DNA of 55,670 bases from the NCBI RefSeq assembly GCF_001295975.1, contig NZ_LJHU01000041.1:1-55670 (forward strand), given 5' to 3'. Each line of letters begins with the position of its first letter. Position 1 is the first letter of the stretch. Shown piece after piece: positions 48,898-55,670 of the stretch. The position numbers and the translations under genes are program-made. This stretch comes from Brevundimonas sp. AAP58 (GTDB taxonomy: Bacteria > Pseudomonadota > Alphaproteobacteria > Caulobacterales > Caulobacteraceae). The notes below the pieces were generated by a model. It saw only the letters and a list, made by a program, of their open reading frames with translations, was not told the DNA's origin and made no database searches.

Positions 48898-50727
48898 ATG
48901 CGCCCTATCCTGATCCTCGCGGCCGTCGCCGCCCTCTCCAGTAGCGTGAGCCCCGCCATGTCCCAGAACGTCCCGAACGCAGCCCCGTGGGACCAGGCTT
49001 TCTTGCCTCCCGCTCTGGCCTGGGACGGCGCGAGCCGCAGCCTGTTGGCGGACGCCGCCAATCCCTGGATCACCGACTTCGAGCGCGATCCGGAGCGGAA
49101 CCACAGCCCCGACTACGCCGCCACCCGCGCCTGGTTCGACCGGCTGGACGCGGCGTCCGAGCTGATCCGCATCGAGGCGTTCGGCGTCTCGCCGGAGGGC
49201 CGTCCGATCTATGCCGTCATCGCCAGCCGCGACGGGGCGACGCTCGATCCCTTCAAGCCCGTGTTGCTGGCTCAGGCCGGCATCCATCCGGGCGAGATCG
49301 ACGGCAAGGACGCCGGGATGATGCTGCTGCGCGACATCGCCTTCGGCGACAAGGGCGGGCTGATCGACGACGTCAACCTGGTGCTGATCCCCATCCTGTC
49401 GGTCGACGGCCATGAGCGGGCCAGCGCCTATTCCCGCCCCAACCAGCGGGGGCCGCGCATCCAGGGTTGGCGGAACACCGCCACCAACCAGAACCTGAAC
49501 CGCGACTTCCTGAAGCTGGATCAGCCCGAGATGCGGGCGCTCCGGGCCTTCATGAACCGGCTGGATCCGGACCTGTATCTCGACATCCACGTCACCGACG
49601 GCATGGACTACCAGTACGACATCACCTTCGGATTTAACGGCGAGGACGGGGTCTATTCCCGCTCGCCGGCGATCTCGGAATGGCTGGACGACCGCTTCAA
49701 GCCGGCGATCAACGCGGCGCTGGAAGAGCAGGGGCACATCCCGGGCCCCTTGGTGTTCGGCGTCAATGATGAGAATCCGCGCGCGGGCTTGTCGGATGGC
49801 GGTCTGGGCGAGCGCTTCTCCAACGGCTGGGGCGCGGCGGCGCATGTGCCGACGGTCCTGATCGAGAACCACAGCCTCAAGCCCTATGAACAGCGCGTCC
49901 TTGGGACCTATGTCCTGATCGAGGCCTCCCTGCGCCTGCTGGCCGAAGAGGGCGCCGCCGTCCGCTCCGCCATCTCCGCCGACCGGGCGCTGAGGCCCGC
50001 CGAGATTCCCGCGAATTTCGTCCCCGATCCGACGCCGCTGGAGACCCGCGCGTTCCGGGGCGTACTCTACGAGACTTACGAGAGCCCCGCGTCCGGCCGG
50101 ACCGAGATCCGCTGGCTGGGCCGGCCCGATCCCCAGCTGTGGCAGGTGCCCTTCTTCGGATCGCGCCCCTCGCTCACCTTGCGCCGACCCACCGCCTACT
50201 GGGTGCCCGCCCACCGCGCCGATCTGATCGAGCGGCTGCGCATCCACGGGCTGCAGATGGAGACGTTGGAGACGCCGAGGACCGTTTCGGTTTCCATGCT
50301 TCGTCTGGTCGATCCCGTCATCGCCACCCGCGCCAACGAGGGCCACGTTCAGATGAGCGTCCAGACGGTGGAGGCGGAACAGCGCGACTGGACCTGGGCG
50401 CCCGGCTCCGTGCGCGTGCCAACGGATCAGCCGCTCGGCGACATCGCGGTCCTGCTGCTGGAACCGCAGTCCAACGAGAGCTTCTTCGCCTGGGGCCTGG
50501 TCCCGGAGGTCCTCAGCCGCGTCGAGTATATCGAGGGCTATGCCATCGCGCCGCTGGCCGAGGCCATGCTGGCGGCCGATCCGGCGCTGAAGGCCGAGTT
50601 CGAGGCGAGGCTGGCCGCCGACCCGGCCTTCGCGGCGAACGGGGATGCGCGGCTGCAGTGGTTCTATGAGCGCACGCCGTTCTATGATGACCGCTACCGA
50701 CTCTATCCGGTCGGTCGGGAGGGCTGA
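48898..50727 (+). CDS. M14 family zinc carboxypeptidase, exported
   Basis: 609 aa from ATG 48898 with a signal peptide (LILAAVAALSSSVSPAMSQ). M14 zinc ligands are His130 and Glu133 in GIHPGEIDG and His231 in LDIHVTDG; the substrate-binding NRDF (201-204) and a downstream Glu in VLIENHSLKPY complete the site. A large C-terminal region (about 380-609) is beta-rich (RPDPQLWQVPFFG, ending YDDRYRLYPVG). Acts in the periplasm or outside on peptides or peptidoglycan stems. The open frame reaches back to 48622 in a shadow frame of paralog 3. Confidence 0.88.
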   Translation: MRPILILAAVAALSSSVSPAMSQNVPNAAPWDQAFLPPALAWDGASRSLLADAANPWITDFERDPERNHSPDYAATRAWFDRLDAASELIRIEAFGVSPEGRPIYAVIASRDGATLDPFKPVLLAQAGIHPGEIDGKDAGMMLLRDIAFGDKGGLIDDVNLVLIPILSVDGHERASAYSRPNQRGPRIQGWRNTATNQNLNRDFLKLDQPEMRALRAFMNRLDPDLYLDIHVTDGMDYQYDITFGFNGEDGVYSRSPAISEWLDDRFKPAINAALEEQGHIPGPLVFGVNDENPRAGLSDGGLGERFSNGWGAAAHVPTVLIENHSLKPYEQRVLGTYVLIEASLRLLAEEGAAVRSAISADRALRPAEIPANFVPDPTPLETRAFRGVLYETYESPASGRTEIRWLGRPDPQLWQVPFFGSRPSLTLRRPTAYWVPAHRADLIERLRIHGLQMETLETPRTVSVSMLRLVDPVIATRANEGHVQMSVQTVEAEQRDWTWAPGSVRVPTDQPLGDIAVLLLEPQSNESFFAWGLVPEVLSRVEYIEGYAIAPLAEAMLAADPALKAEFEARLAADPAFAANGDARLQWFYERTPFYDDRYRLYPVGREG

Positions 50728-50729
50728 GC

Positions 50730-51146
50730 ATGATGATCGACGGGACCCTGAGCGGCGCGGAGGCGGCGGCGCTGTGGAGCGGGCTGCTGCTCCTGCTGCT
50801 GGTGGTCCTGTCGATGCGGGTGGCGCTGGCGCGGCGCTCGCGGAGGGTGTCGCTGGGCGACGGCGGTGATCCCGATCTGGCGCTCAAGAGCCGCGTGTTT
50901 GGCAATGCGGCGGAGTACATCCCGGTCGGTGTCGCGGCCATGGCCATCCTGGCGACGCTGGGCATGCCGGCGGTCGGCATCCATATGGTCGGCGCGCCGC
51001 TACTGCTGGGACGCGTGCTGCACGCGGCGGGTCTGCGCGGGGACCGGGCCACGACGGCGCGAGTCTTCGGCATCTTGCTGACCTGGCTGTCGCTGTTCCT
51101 TGCAGCCCTGATGCTGGTCGTGCACGCCTTCATCGCGCCGCATTGA
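50730..51146 (+). CDS. MAPEG family membrane protein (second copy)
   Basis: 138 aa with four hydrophobic helices. The loop DPDLALKSRVFGNAAEYIPVG corresponds to the RxxxNxxE-type MAPEG signature in degenerate form. Starts at ATG 50730 or 50733, two bases past the M14 stop, so probably co-transcribed. A second MAPEG gene lies after guaB; the two are not close relatives. Role unknown. A short hairpin follows its stop. Confidence 0.78.
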   Translation: MMIDGTLSGAEAAALWSGLLLLLLVVLSMRVALARRSRRVSLGDGGDPDLALKSRVFGNAAEYIPVGVAAMAILATLGMPAVGIHMVGAPLLLGRVLHAAGLRGDRATTARVFGILLTWLSLFLAALMLVVHAFIAPH

Positions 51147-51155
51147 AACGCGGCG
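51136..51155. terminator. Weak hairpin between convergent MAPEG and reductase genes
   Basis: CGCCGC (51136-51141) pairs with GCGGCG (51150-51155) around an 8-base loop that includes the MAPEG stop. No T-run on either side, so it may only be a minor pause or chance pairing. Confidence 0.25.
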
Positions 51156-51156
51156 G

Positions 51157-51990
51157 CTAGTCCGCGTCCCAGACGAAGTCCCTGTCGATCCAATCGCCGA
51201 GCCGGCCGTTGGGCCGCGCCAGGGCGTGGACGCGCTCCATCTCCTCGGCCGACAGCTCGAAGTCCCAGATGTCGAAGTTCTCTGCGGCCCGCTCCGGCTT
51301 CACGGTGCGCGGAATGGCGATGACGTTCTGCTGGATCAGCCAGCGCAGGGTCACCTGGCCTGGCGTCTTGCCGTGCGCCGCCGCGATCTCGCCGATCACG
51401 GGATCATCGGCGATCTGGCCCTGGGCCAACGGCGACCAGGCGGTGATCGAGGACCCCAGCTCCGCCGCCGTCGCCCGCAGCGTCTTGAGCGACAGATAAG
51501 GGTGGTATTCGACCTGGTTGGTGATGATCCGGGCGCTCGATGCTGCCTGGGCCTGGCGAAACTGGGCCGCTGGATAGTTGGACACGCCGATGGACCGGGT
51601 CAGGCCCCGCTCCATCGCCTCGTTCAGAGCGGCGATCGTATCGGGGATCGACGGCTTCACCTTGGGCCAGTGCAGCAGCAGGAGGTCAGGCGTGAAGCCC
51701 AGGCATTCTGCCGACTCTTCGGCCTGGGCCAACAGGTGGTCGCGCTGGAAATGGGCGACCCAGATCTTGGTCGTCAGCCAGATCTGGTCGCGTGGCACGC
51801 CGGAATCGCGGATACCATCGCCGACCGCCGCCTCGTTCTTGTAGATCCAGGCCGTATCGATATGGCGGTAGCCGATGCTCAGGGCCTCGGCGACCATGCG
51901 CCGCGCGTCCGCCGGCTCCAGCTGCCAGGTGCCGAAGCCGAGCAAGGGGATGGTCAGACCGTCGACGGTGATCGTGGCTTGGTCGGTCAT
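51157..51990 (-). CDS. Aldo/keto reductase
   Basis: 277 aa NAD(P)H-dependent reductase with the AKR (beta/alpha)8 fold. From ATG 51990 the catalytic tetrad is Asp45 (GYRHIDTA), Tyr50 (WIYKNE), Lys75 (TTKIW) and His107 (LLHWP). Cofactor loops VSNY and the C-terminal AIPRTVKPERAAEN are intact. GGAG lies upstream of the ATG. Resembles the 2,5-diketogluconate reductase group (DkgA/B), but substrate cannot be told. Confidence 0.9.
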   Translation of the reverse strand: MTDQATITVDGLTIPLLGFGTWQLEPADARRMVAEALSIGYRHIDTAWIYKNEAAVGDGIRDSGVPRDQIWLTTKIWVAHFQRDHLLAQAEESAECLGFTPDLLLLHWPKVKPSIPDTIAALNEAMERGLTRSIGVSNYPAAQFRQAQAASSARIITNQVEYHPYLSLKTLRATAAELGSSITAWSPLAQGQIADDPVIGEIAAAHGKTPGQVTLRWLIQQNVIAIPRTVKPERAAENFDIWDFELSAEEMERVHALARPNGRLGDWIDRDFVWDAD

Positions 51991-52054
51991 GGCGGACTCC
52001 AGCGTCGTTCGGGGAAGAGGCCGGATATAAGCCGGGCCGAGCGCCTCGCCAGTC

Positions 52055-52921
52055 TCAGCCAACCATCAGCCAGTCCGCGATTTCGTCCCAGACCGGTTCC
52101 ATGCCGCGCCGGAACATGCCCTCGTGGCCGACCCGGGCGACGCCGTAGTCGGCTGGTCGACGCACGACCAGCTCGGATGGCGCGTTCGGATAGACCTTCA
52201 GCATGTCCGGCCCGGTGCGAGTGTTGGCGATCGGATCGTCGGTGAAGATCCATGACCGGATCGGCGCGGTCACCTCGGCGAAGTGGTTGGGCTGGAGCTC
52301 GGTCAGCAGCCGCTCGCCGAAGTATCGCGGATCGTGGCACCACTTCCGCCACGGCAGGAACACCCCGCGCGGCAGGTCGGCCCCCCGCCACAAGCCGCCG
52401 CCCTTGATGTAGCCATGGCGCGCCAGGCTGAAGGGGCCATACCCCCACCAGAAGAACAGCTCGACCGGGTTGTAGCTCAGCGGGTGTTTGCGCCAGTAAC
52501 CCGAGCCGACGGCGACGAAGGCATGGCGCCGTATCTTGGCGTGGTTCGGCATGAAGCCGGCGAAGTGGCCGCCCACGCTGTGGCCGACATGGGTGACGGG
52601 CAGGCCGGGGGCCTCGGCGATCAGCGCCTCGAGCGCGGCGGGCATGTCCAGCCGACCCCAGTCCTCATAGGTCATGCGCATCGCCGCCAGATCCTCGGGC
52701 CGCGACCCGCCGATGCCGCGCATGTCGTGGGTCAGGACCGCCGCGCCGCGTCCGGCCAGATGCCGCGCGAACCGCTCGTAGAAGCCCTTGGGGAAACCGG
52801 TGCCGGACGTCACCAGAACGGCGTGGGTCGGCTCCGGGGCGGAGATCAGACGCATCGACAGCGGATAGCCGTCGGCGGCGGGCGCCGTCAGGTCGCGGAG
52901 GATGAGATCGGTGCGCGCCAT
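52055..52921 (-). CDS. Alpha/beta hydrolase
   Basis: 288 aa. Oxyanion and nucleophile region VTSGTGFPKGFYERFA and GHSVGGH with nucleophile Ser115; the acid FTDDPIAN (Asp) and His in ARVGHEGMF complete a likely triad. Strands flanking THDMRGIGGS fit the canonical fold. No signal peptide, so cytoplasmic. Substrate unknown; the family includes esterases and lipases. It lies 65 bases upstream of the reductase gene in the same direction. Confidence 0.87.
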   Translation of the reverse strand: MARTDLILRDLTAPAADGYPLSMRLISAPEPTHAVLVTSGTGFPKGFYERFARHLAGRGAAVLTHDMRGIGGSRPEDLAAMRMTYEDWGRLDMPAALEALIAEAPGLPVTHVGHSVGGHFAGFMPNHAKIRRHAFVAVGSGYWRKHPLSYNPVELFFWWGYGPFSLARHGYIKGGGLWRGADLPRGVFLPWRKWCHDPRYFGERLLTELQPNHFAEVTAPIRSWIFTDDPIANTRTGPDMLKVYPNAPSELVVRRPADYGVARVGHEGMFRRGMEPVWDEIADWLMVG

Positions 52922-52987
52922 CGGAGGTCCGTCCTGTTTGGAAACGAACCTGACACGGTGACGCTGGGGAAGGTCAAGAGGCGGGGA

Positions 52988-53488
52988 TCAGTCCCCGATG
53001 GGCAGGCGGAACCGCAGGCCCTGACGCTCCGGCGAGGCACCCGCCGGGCGGCACTCTGTGACGAAGGCGACCGCCCCGCCCTCGCGCCGGGGTCGGCTCT
53101 CGCAGACCTGGTCCTGGACTGTGTTGGCGGCCGCGACGCGCCGCTCAGGCTCGCGGCATTCGACGGGGAAGGAGCCGTCGGCGCTGGGCGTGGCCTGACA
53201 TGGCGTCGGGGCATCCGCCGGCCGCAGACCCGCCGGCAGCCGGTCGCCGAGCGCCAGCGACAGGTCGGCCCGCACCCGGGACTGGCAGGCGGCCATGGGC
53301 TCGTCGCCGCGCACCAGGGGGCTGCACTGCGACCGCTCCCAGCCGAAAGGATCGGCGAGTGCCCAGGCCGGAAGGTCCGGAGCGTCGGCGACTTCGACCG
53401 CCTCGACGACGTCCGGCGGCGGGGTCTCCCAGACGACCGCCCCGGGCGTTTGCTGAAGCACGAGAAGCAGGGCGAAGACGGTCGGCAT
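52988..53488 (-). CDS. Hypothetical exported protein, Pro/Glu- and Cys-containing
   Basis: 166 aa from ATG 53488, which has GGAGGA close by (the open frame goes to 53548). Begins with a short hydrophobic segment (MPTVFALLLVLQQTPG) that may act as a signal. The rest has several Cys (CSPLVRG, ACQSR, PCQATP, ECREP, VCESRP, ECRP), which hints at disulfide-stabilised structure after export. No family recognised. It shares direction with the VWA gene behind it. Confidence 0.65.
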   Translation of the reverse strand: MPTVFALLLVLQQTPGAVVWETPPPDVVEAVEVADAPDLPAWALADPFGWERSQCSPLVRGDEPMAACQSRVRADLSLALGDRLPAGLRPADAPTPCQATPSADGSFPVECREPERRVAAANTVQDQVCESRPRREGGAVAFVTECRPAGASPERQGLRFRLPIGD

Positions 53489-53554
53489 GGCGCGGTCCTC
53501 CGGAACGCCTCCACTCTCGCATGAAACGCCGGTTTCCGCGACGGCCAATCCGCC

Positions 53555-54733
53555 TCAGCGGGTCAGGGCCCGCATCGCCTTGTCGAGCCCGTCCAGAGTC
53601 AGGGGATACATGCGCTCGTCCATGATCTCGCGCAGCAGGCCGACCGAGGCGGTATAGCTCCAGTACCGCTCCGCCACCGGGTTCAGCCACACCGACTTGT
53701 CCCACTGCAGCCGCGCGCGACGCATCCAGACGGCCCCGGCCTCCTCGTTCCAGTGCTCGACCGAGCCGCCGGGCATGGTGACCTCATAGGGGCTCATGGT
53801 CGCGTCGCCGACGAAGATGGCGCGCCAGTCGCCATTGTACTTGTGCAGCAGGTCCCAGGTCGGGATCCGCTCGGTGTGGCGCCGGCGATTGTCCTTCCAG
53901 ACGCCCTCGTAGAGGCAGTTGTGGAAGTAGAAAAACTCCAGGTTCTTGAACTCGGTCCGGGCGGCCGAGAACAGCTCCTCGCAGAGCTTGATGTGGCCGT
54001 CCATCGACCCGCCGACGTCGAGGAACAGCAGCACCTTGATGGTGTTGCGGCGCTCCGGCCGCATCTGGATGTCCAGCCAGCCCTGGCGCGCTGTGCCGTC
54101 GATGGTGCCGTCGATGTCCAGTTCCTCGGCCGCGCCTTCGCGGGCGAAGCGGCGCAGACGGCGCAGCGCGACCTTGATGTTGCGGGTGCCCAGTTCGACC
54201 GTGTCGTCCAGGTTCCGGTACTCGCGTTTCTCCCAGACCTTGACCGCGCGGCCCTGACGGCCCGGCCCGCCGACGCGCACGCCCTCGGGATTATAGCCGC
54301 CGTGACCGAAGGGGCTGGTCCCGCCCGTGCCGATCCATTTGGACCCGCCCTCGTGGCGCCCCTTCTGCTCCTCCATCCGCTGCTTGAGCGTTTCCATGAG
54401 CTTCTCGAAGCCGCCCAGCGCCTCGATCTCGGCCTTCTCCGCGTCGGTCAGGAACTTCTCGTTCAGCAGCCGGAGCCAGTCCTCCGGCACGTCCAGCGTC
54501 GGCTCCTCGCCCGCGCCGACGGTCTCGATGCCCTTGAACACCTGGCCGAACACCTGATCGAACCGGTCATAGTGCTTCTCGTCCTTGACCAGCACCGCGC
54601 GCGACAGGTGGTAGAAGTCCTCGACCCGGCCCCCGGCCACACCCTTGTCCATGGCTTCCATCAGGTGGAGCCATTCCTTCATCGAGACGGGAACGCGGGC
54701 GTCCTTCAGGGCGGTGAAGAAGGGGAGGAGCAT
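53555..54733 (-). CDS. VWA domain protein, CoxE-like
   Basis: 392 aa. The C-terminal two-thirds is a von Willebrand A fold: the MIDAS-like LFLDVGGSMDGHIKL, FKNLEFFYFHNCLY, and DWRAIFVGDATMSPY. The helical N-terminus (LLPFFTALKDARVPVS, WLRLLNEKFLTDAEKAEIE) is typical of the CoxE-like family often encoded beside MoxR-type ATPases; no such ATPase is adjacent here. The MIDAS reads DVGGS in place of DxSxS, so metal binding may differ. No signal peptide. Function unknown. Confidence 0.84.
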   Translation of the reverse strand: MLLPFFTALKDARVPVSMKEWLHLMEAMDKGVAGGRVEDFYHLSRAVLVKDEKHYDRFDQVFGQVFKGIETVGAGEEPTLDVPEDWLRLLNEKFLTDAEKAEIEALGGFEKLMETLKQRMEEQKGRHEGGSKWIGTGGTSPFGHGGYNPEGVRVGGPGRQGRAVKVWEKREYRNLDDTVELGTRNIKVALRRLRRFAREGAAEELDIDGTIDGTARQGWLDIQMRPERRNTIKVLLFLDVGGSMDGHIKLCEELFSAARTEFKNLEFFYFHNCLYEGVWKDNRRRHTERIPTWDLLHKYNGDWRAIFVGDATMSPYEVTMPGGSVEHWNEEAGAVWMRRARLQWDKSVWLNPVAERYWSYTASVGLLREIMDERMYPLTLDGLDKAMRALTR

Positions 54734-54754
54734 GGGTCGAACCGTGTCCCCGGA

Positions 54755-55282
54755 TCAGCCGCGACGCAAGATGAACTCGTCGTCGCGCCAGGCGCCGACG
54801 GGGTATTGATACTCGCCCGCCTTCTCGAAGCCGTGCATGGCATAGAGCTTCTGCGCCTTTAGGTTTCCGCTCCAGACGCCGATCCATAGCGGGCCGTCGG
54901 TGTTCGCTTCCATCCAGTCGAGCGACAGGGCGAGCAGCTTCGTCCCGAGGCCCAGCCCCTGAGCCGACTTGGCCACGTATAGACGCCGCAGTTCGGCATG
55001 GCTGGTGCTGGCGTCCCGATGGGGCAGGGTGTTCGGCCCGGCGTTGGCGAAGGCCAGCAGGGCGCCGTCCCGCTCGGCGACCCACCAGGCCGCGCCCGGT
55101 TCGGTAAGTTTCGCGGCCGTGGCCTCGGGGCTGAAGCTGGCGTCGAGGAACGCCGCCAGATCATCCTCGGGATAGGGAATGCCGAATCCGGTCACGAAGG
55201 TGTCGATGAAGGTCTGGCGTCCGAGCGCGCCCAGGGCCTCGGCGTCGGCGGGGGAGGGGGCTCGGATGACGACATCGCTCAT
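54755..55282 (-). CDS. GNAT family N-acetyltransferase
   Basis: 175 aa single GNAT domain. The acetyl-CoA loop is AQGLGLGTKLL (QGxGxG) after the strand LRRLYVAKS, followed by NTDGPLWIGVWSGNLKAQKLYAMHGFEKAGEYQYPVG cut between strand and loop, which fits the fold's C-terminus. The N-terminal segment IRAPSPADAEALGALGRQTFIDTFV is typical. Substrate unknown. Divergent from the deacetylase-family gene. Confidence 0.87.
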   Translation of the reverse strand: MSDVVIRAPSPADAEALGALGRQTFIDTFVTGFGIPYPEDDLAAFLDASFSPEATAAKLTEPGAAWWVAERDGALLAFANAGPNTLPHRDASTSHAELRRLYVAKSAQGLGLGTKLLALSLDWMEANTDGPLWIGVWSGNLKAQKLYAMHGFEKAGEYQYPVGAWRDDEFILRRG

Positions 55283-55347
55283 GGCGCGCGATTAGGGGCT
55301 GATCCGGCTGGCGACAAGCGGCGGGACTCCGCCTAGTGTCCGCCGCC

Positions 55348-55670
55348 ATGTCCGTCGCCCTGTTCACCCATCCCGACATGGCCGAGCACGCCCCCGGCGT
55401 CGGCCACCCGGAACGGCCGGAGCGCCTGGCCGCTGTGCTGGCCGCGCTGGACGACGCTGGCCTGTCTCTGGACCGCAGGGCCGCGACGGAGGCCGAGGTC
55501 GCCGATCTGGAGAGGGTGCACCCGACCGATTATGTGGCCCGCATTCTGAACGCCTCGCCGAGCACGGGTCTGGCTCAGCTGGACGCCGACACGGTCCTGT
55601 CTCCCGGTAGCGTGCGCGCCGCCCGGTTGGCGGCCGGAGCCGTCATCGATGCGGTCAGGGCCGTGGCGGG
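55348..55670 (+). CDS. Histone deacetylase family protein (5' part only)
   Basis: The first 107 codons are inside the window; the gene runs off the right edge. From ATG 55348 the product starts VALFTHPDMAEHAPG, then GHPERPERLAAVL, the HPERPxR motif of the HDAC/acetylpolyamine amidohydrolase family, followed by LERVHPTDYVARI. The zinc-binding His/Asp residues lie beyond the edge, so activity cannot be checked. Likely deacetylates acetyl-lysine or acetylated small amines. Confidence 0.82.
   Translation, partial: MSVALFTHPDMAEHAPGVGHPERPERLAAVLAALDDAGLSLDRRAATEAEVADLERVHPTDYVARILNASPSTGLAQLDADTVLSPGSVRAARLAAGAVIDAVRAVA

Overview
The window is high-GC, densely packed chromosomal DNA that fits a Caulobacterales alphaproteobacterium, most likely Brevundimonas or a close relative (inference from gene content, not from a search). 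The pointers are a full CtrA-type box (TTAA-N7-TTAA), two DUF2336 proteins, a tRNA-His with the alphaproteobacterial identity pattern (no extra G-1, U72, A73), GTP-type PEP carboxykinase, ExbBD/TonB genes and many intergenic palindromes. No prophage, CRISPR array or IS transposase is visible. Most of it reads as ordinary core genome with small accessory insertions.

Layout. 0-8.3 kb: ligA, an M28 peptidase lipoprotein and a second lipoprotein, ppiB, rlmE, a small toxin-antitoxin pair with its own palindromic operator, a DUF2332 gene, a 256-bp element with long terminal inverted repeats, and a duplicated DUF2061 membrane protein. 8.3-14.1 kb: a translationally coupled run guaB - MAPEG protein - RsmB-like methyltransferase - MTA/SAH nucleosidase-like gene - guaA - small membrane protein. 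14.1-18.8 kb: a BlaI/BlaR1-like repressor and antirepressor behind two dyad operators, a secreted zinc peptidase and a pseudouridine synthase. 18.8-26.1 kb: HbpS-like protein, DUF938, pckG, a ThiO/DAO-like oxidase, a lone TonB, then a lytic transglycosylase and DUF2336 gene behind a CtrA box. 26.1-34.8 kb: RND efflux pump and adaptor, an outer-membrane protein with a class II aldolase, a second DUF2336 gene, nadK and an Hpt protein. 34.9-37.7 kb: tRNA-Phe, a 413-bp geneless leader, exbB-exbD-tonB with a strong terminator, and tRNA-His. 37.7-45.3 kb: cNMP-binding patatin phospholipase, UgpC-type ATPase, DEAD-box helicase, and a secreted caspase-fold protein with four PPC-like repeats and an EF-hand loop. 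45.3-55.7 kb: maiA and a short FAH hydrolase, three tandem paralogous membrane proteins of unknown function, M14 peptidase, a second MAPEG protein, aldo/keto reductase, alpha/beta hydrolase, a VWA (CoxE-like) protein, a GNAT and the start of a histone-deacetylase-family gene cut by the window edge.

How the genes work together. The guaB-guaA run joins both IMP-to-GMP steps with an RNA methyltransferase and a nucleosidase that would recycle SAM by-products. The ExbB-ExbD-TonB set energises outer-membrane transport, and the lone TonB may share that motor. The least explained loci are the PPC-caspase-EF-hand protein, the three-paralog membrane cluster and the BlaR1-like sensor with a proline-rich, helical C-terminus in place of a penicillin-binding domain. 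Start sites were often moved inward from the longest reading frame on ribosome-binding sites, overlaps with neighbours and family starts; each such choice is stated.
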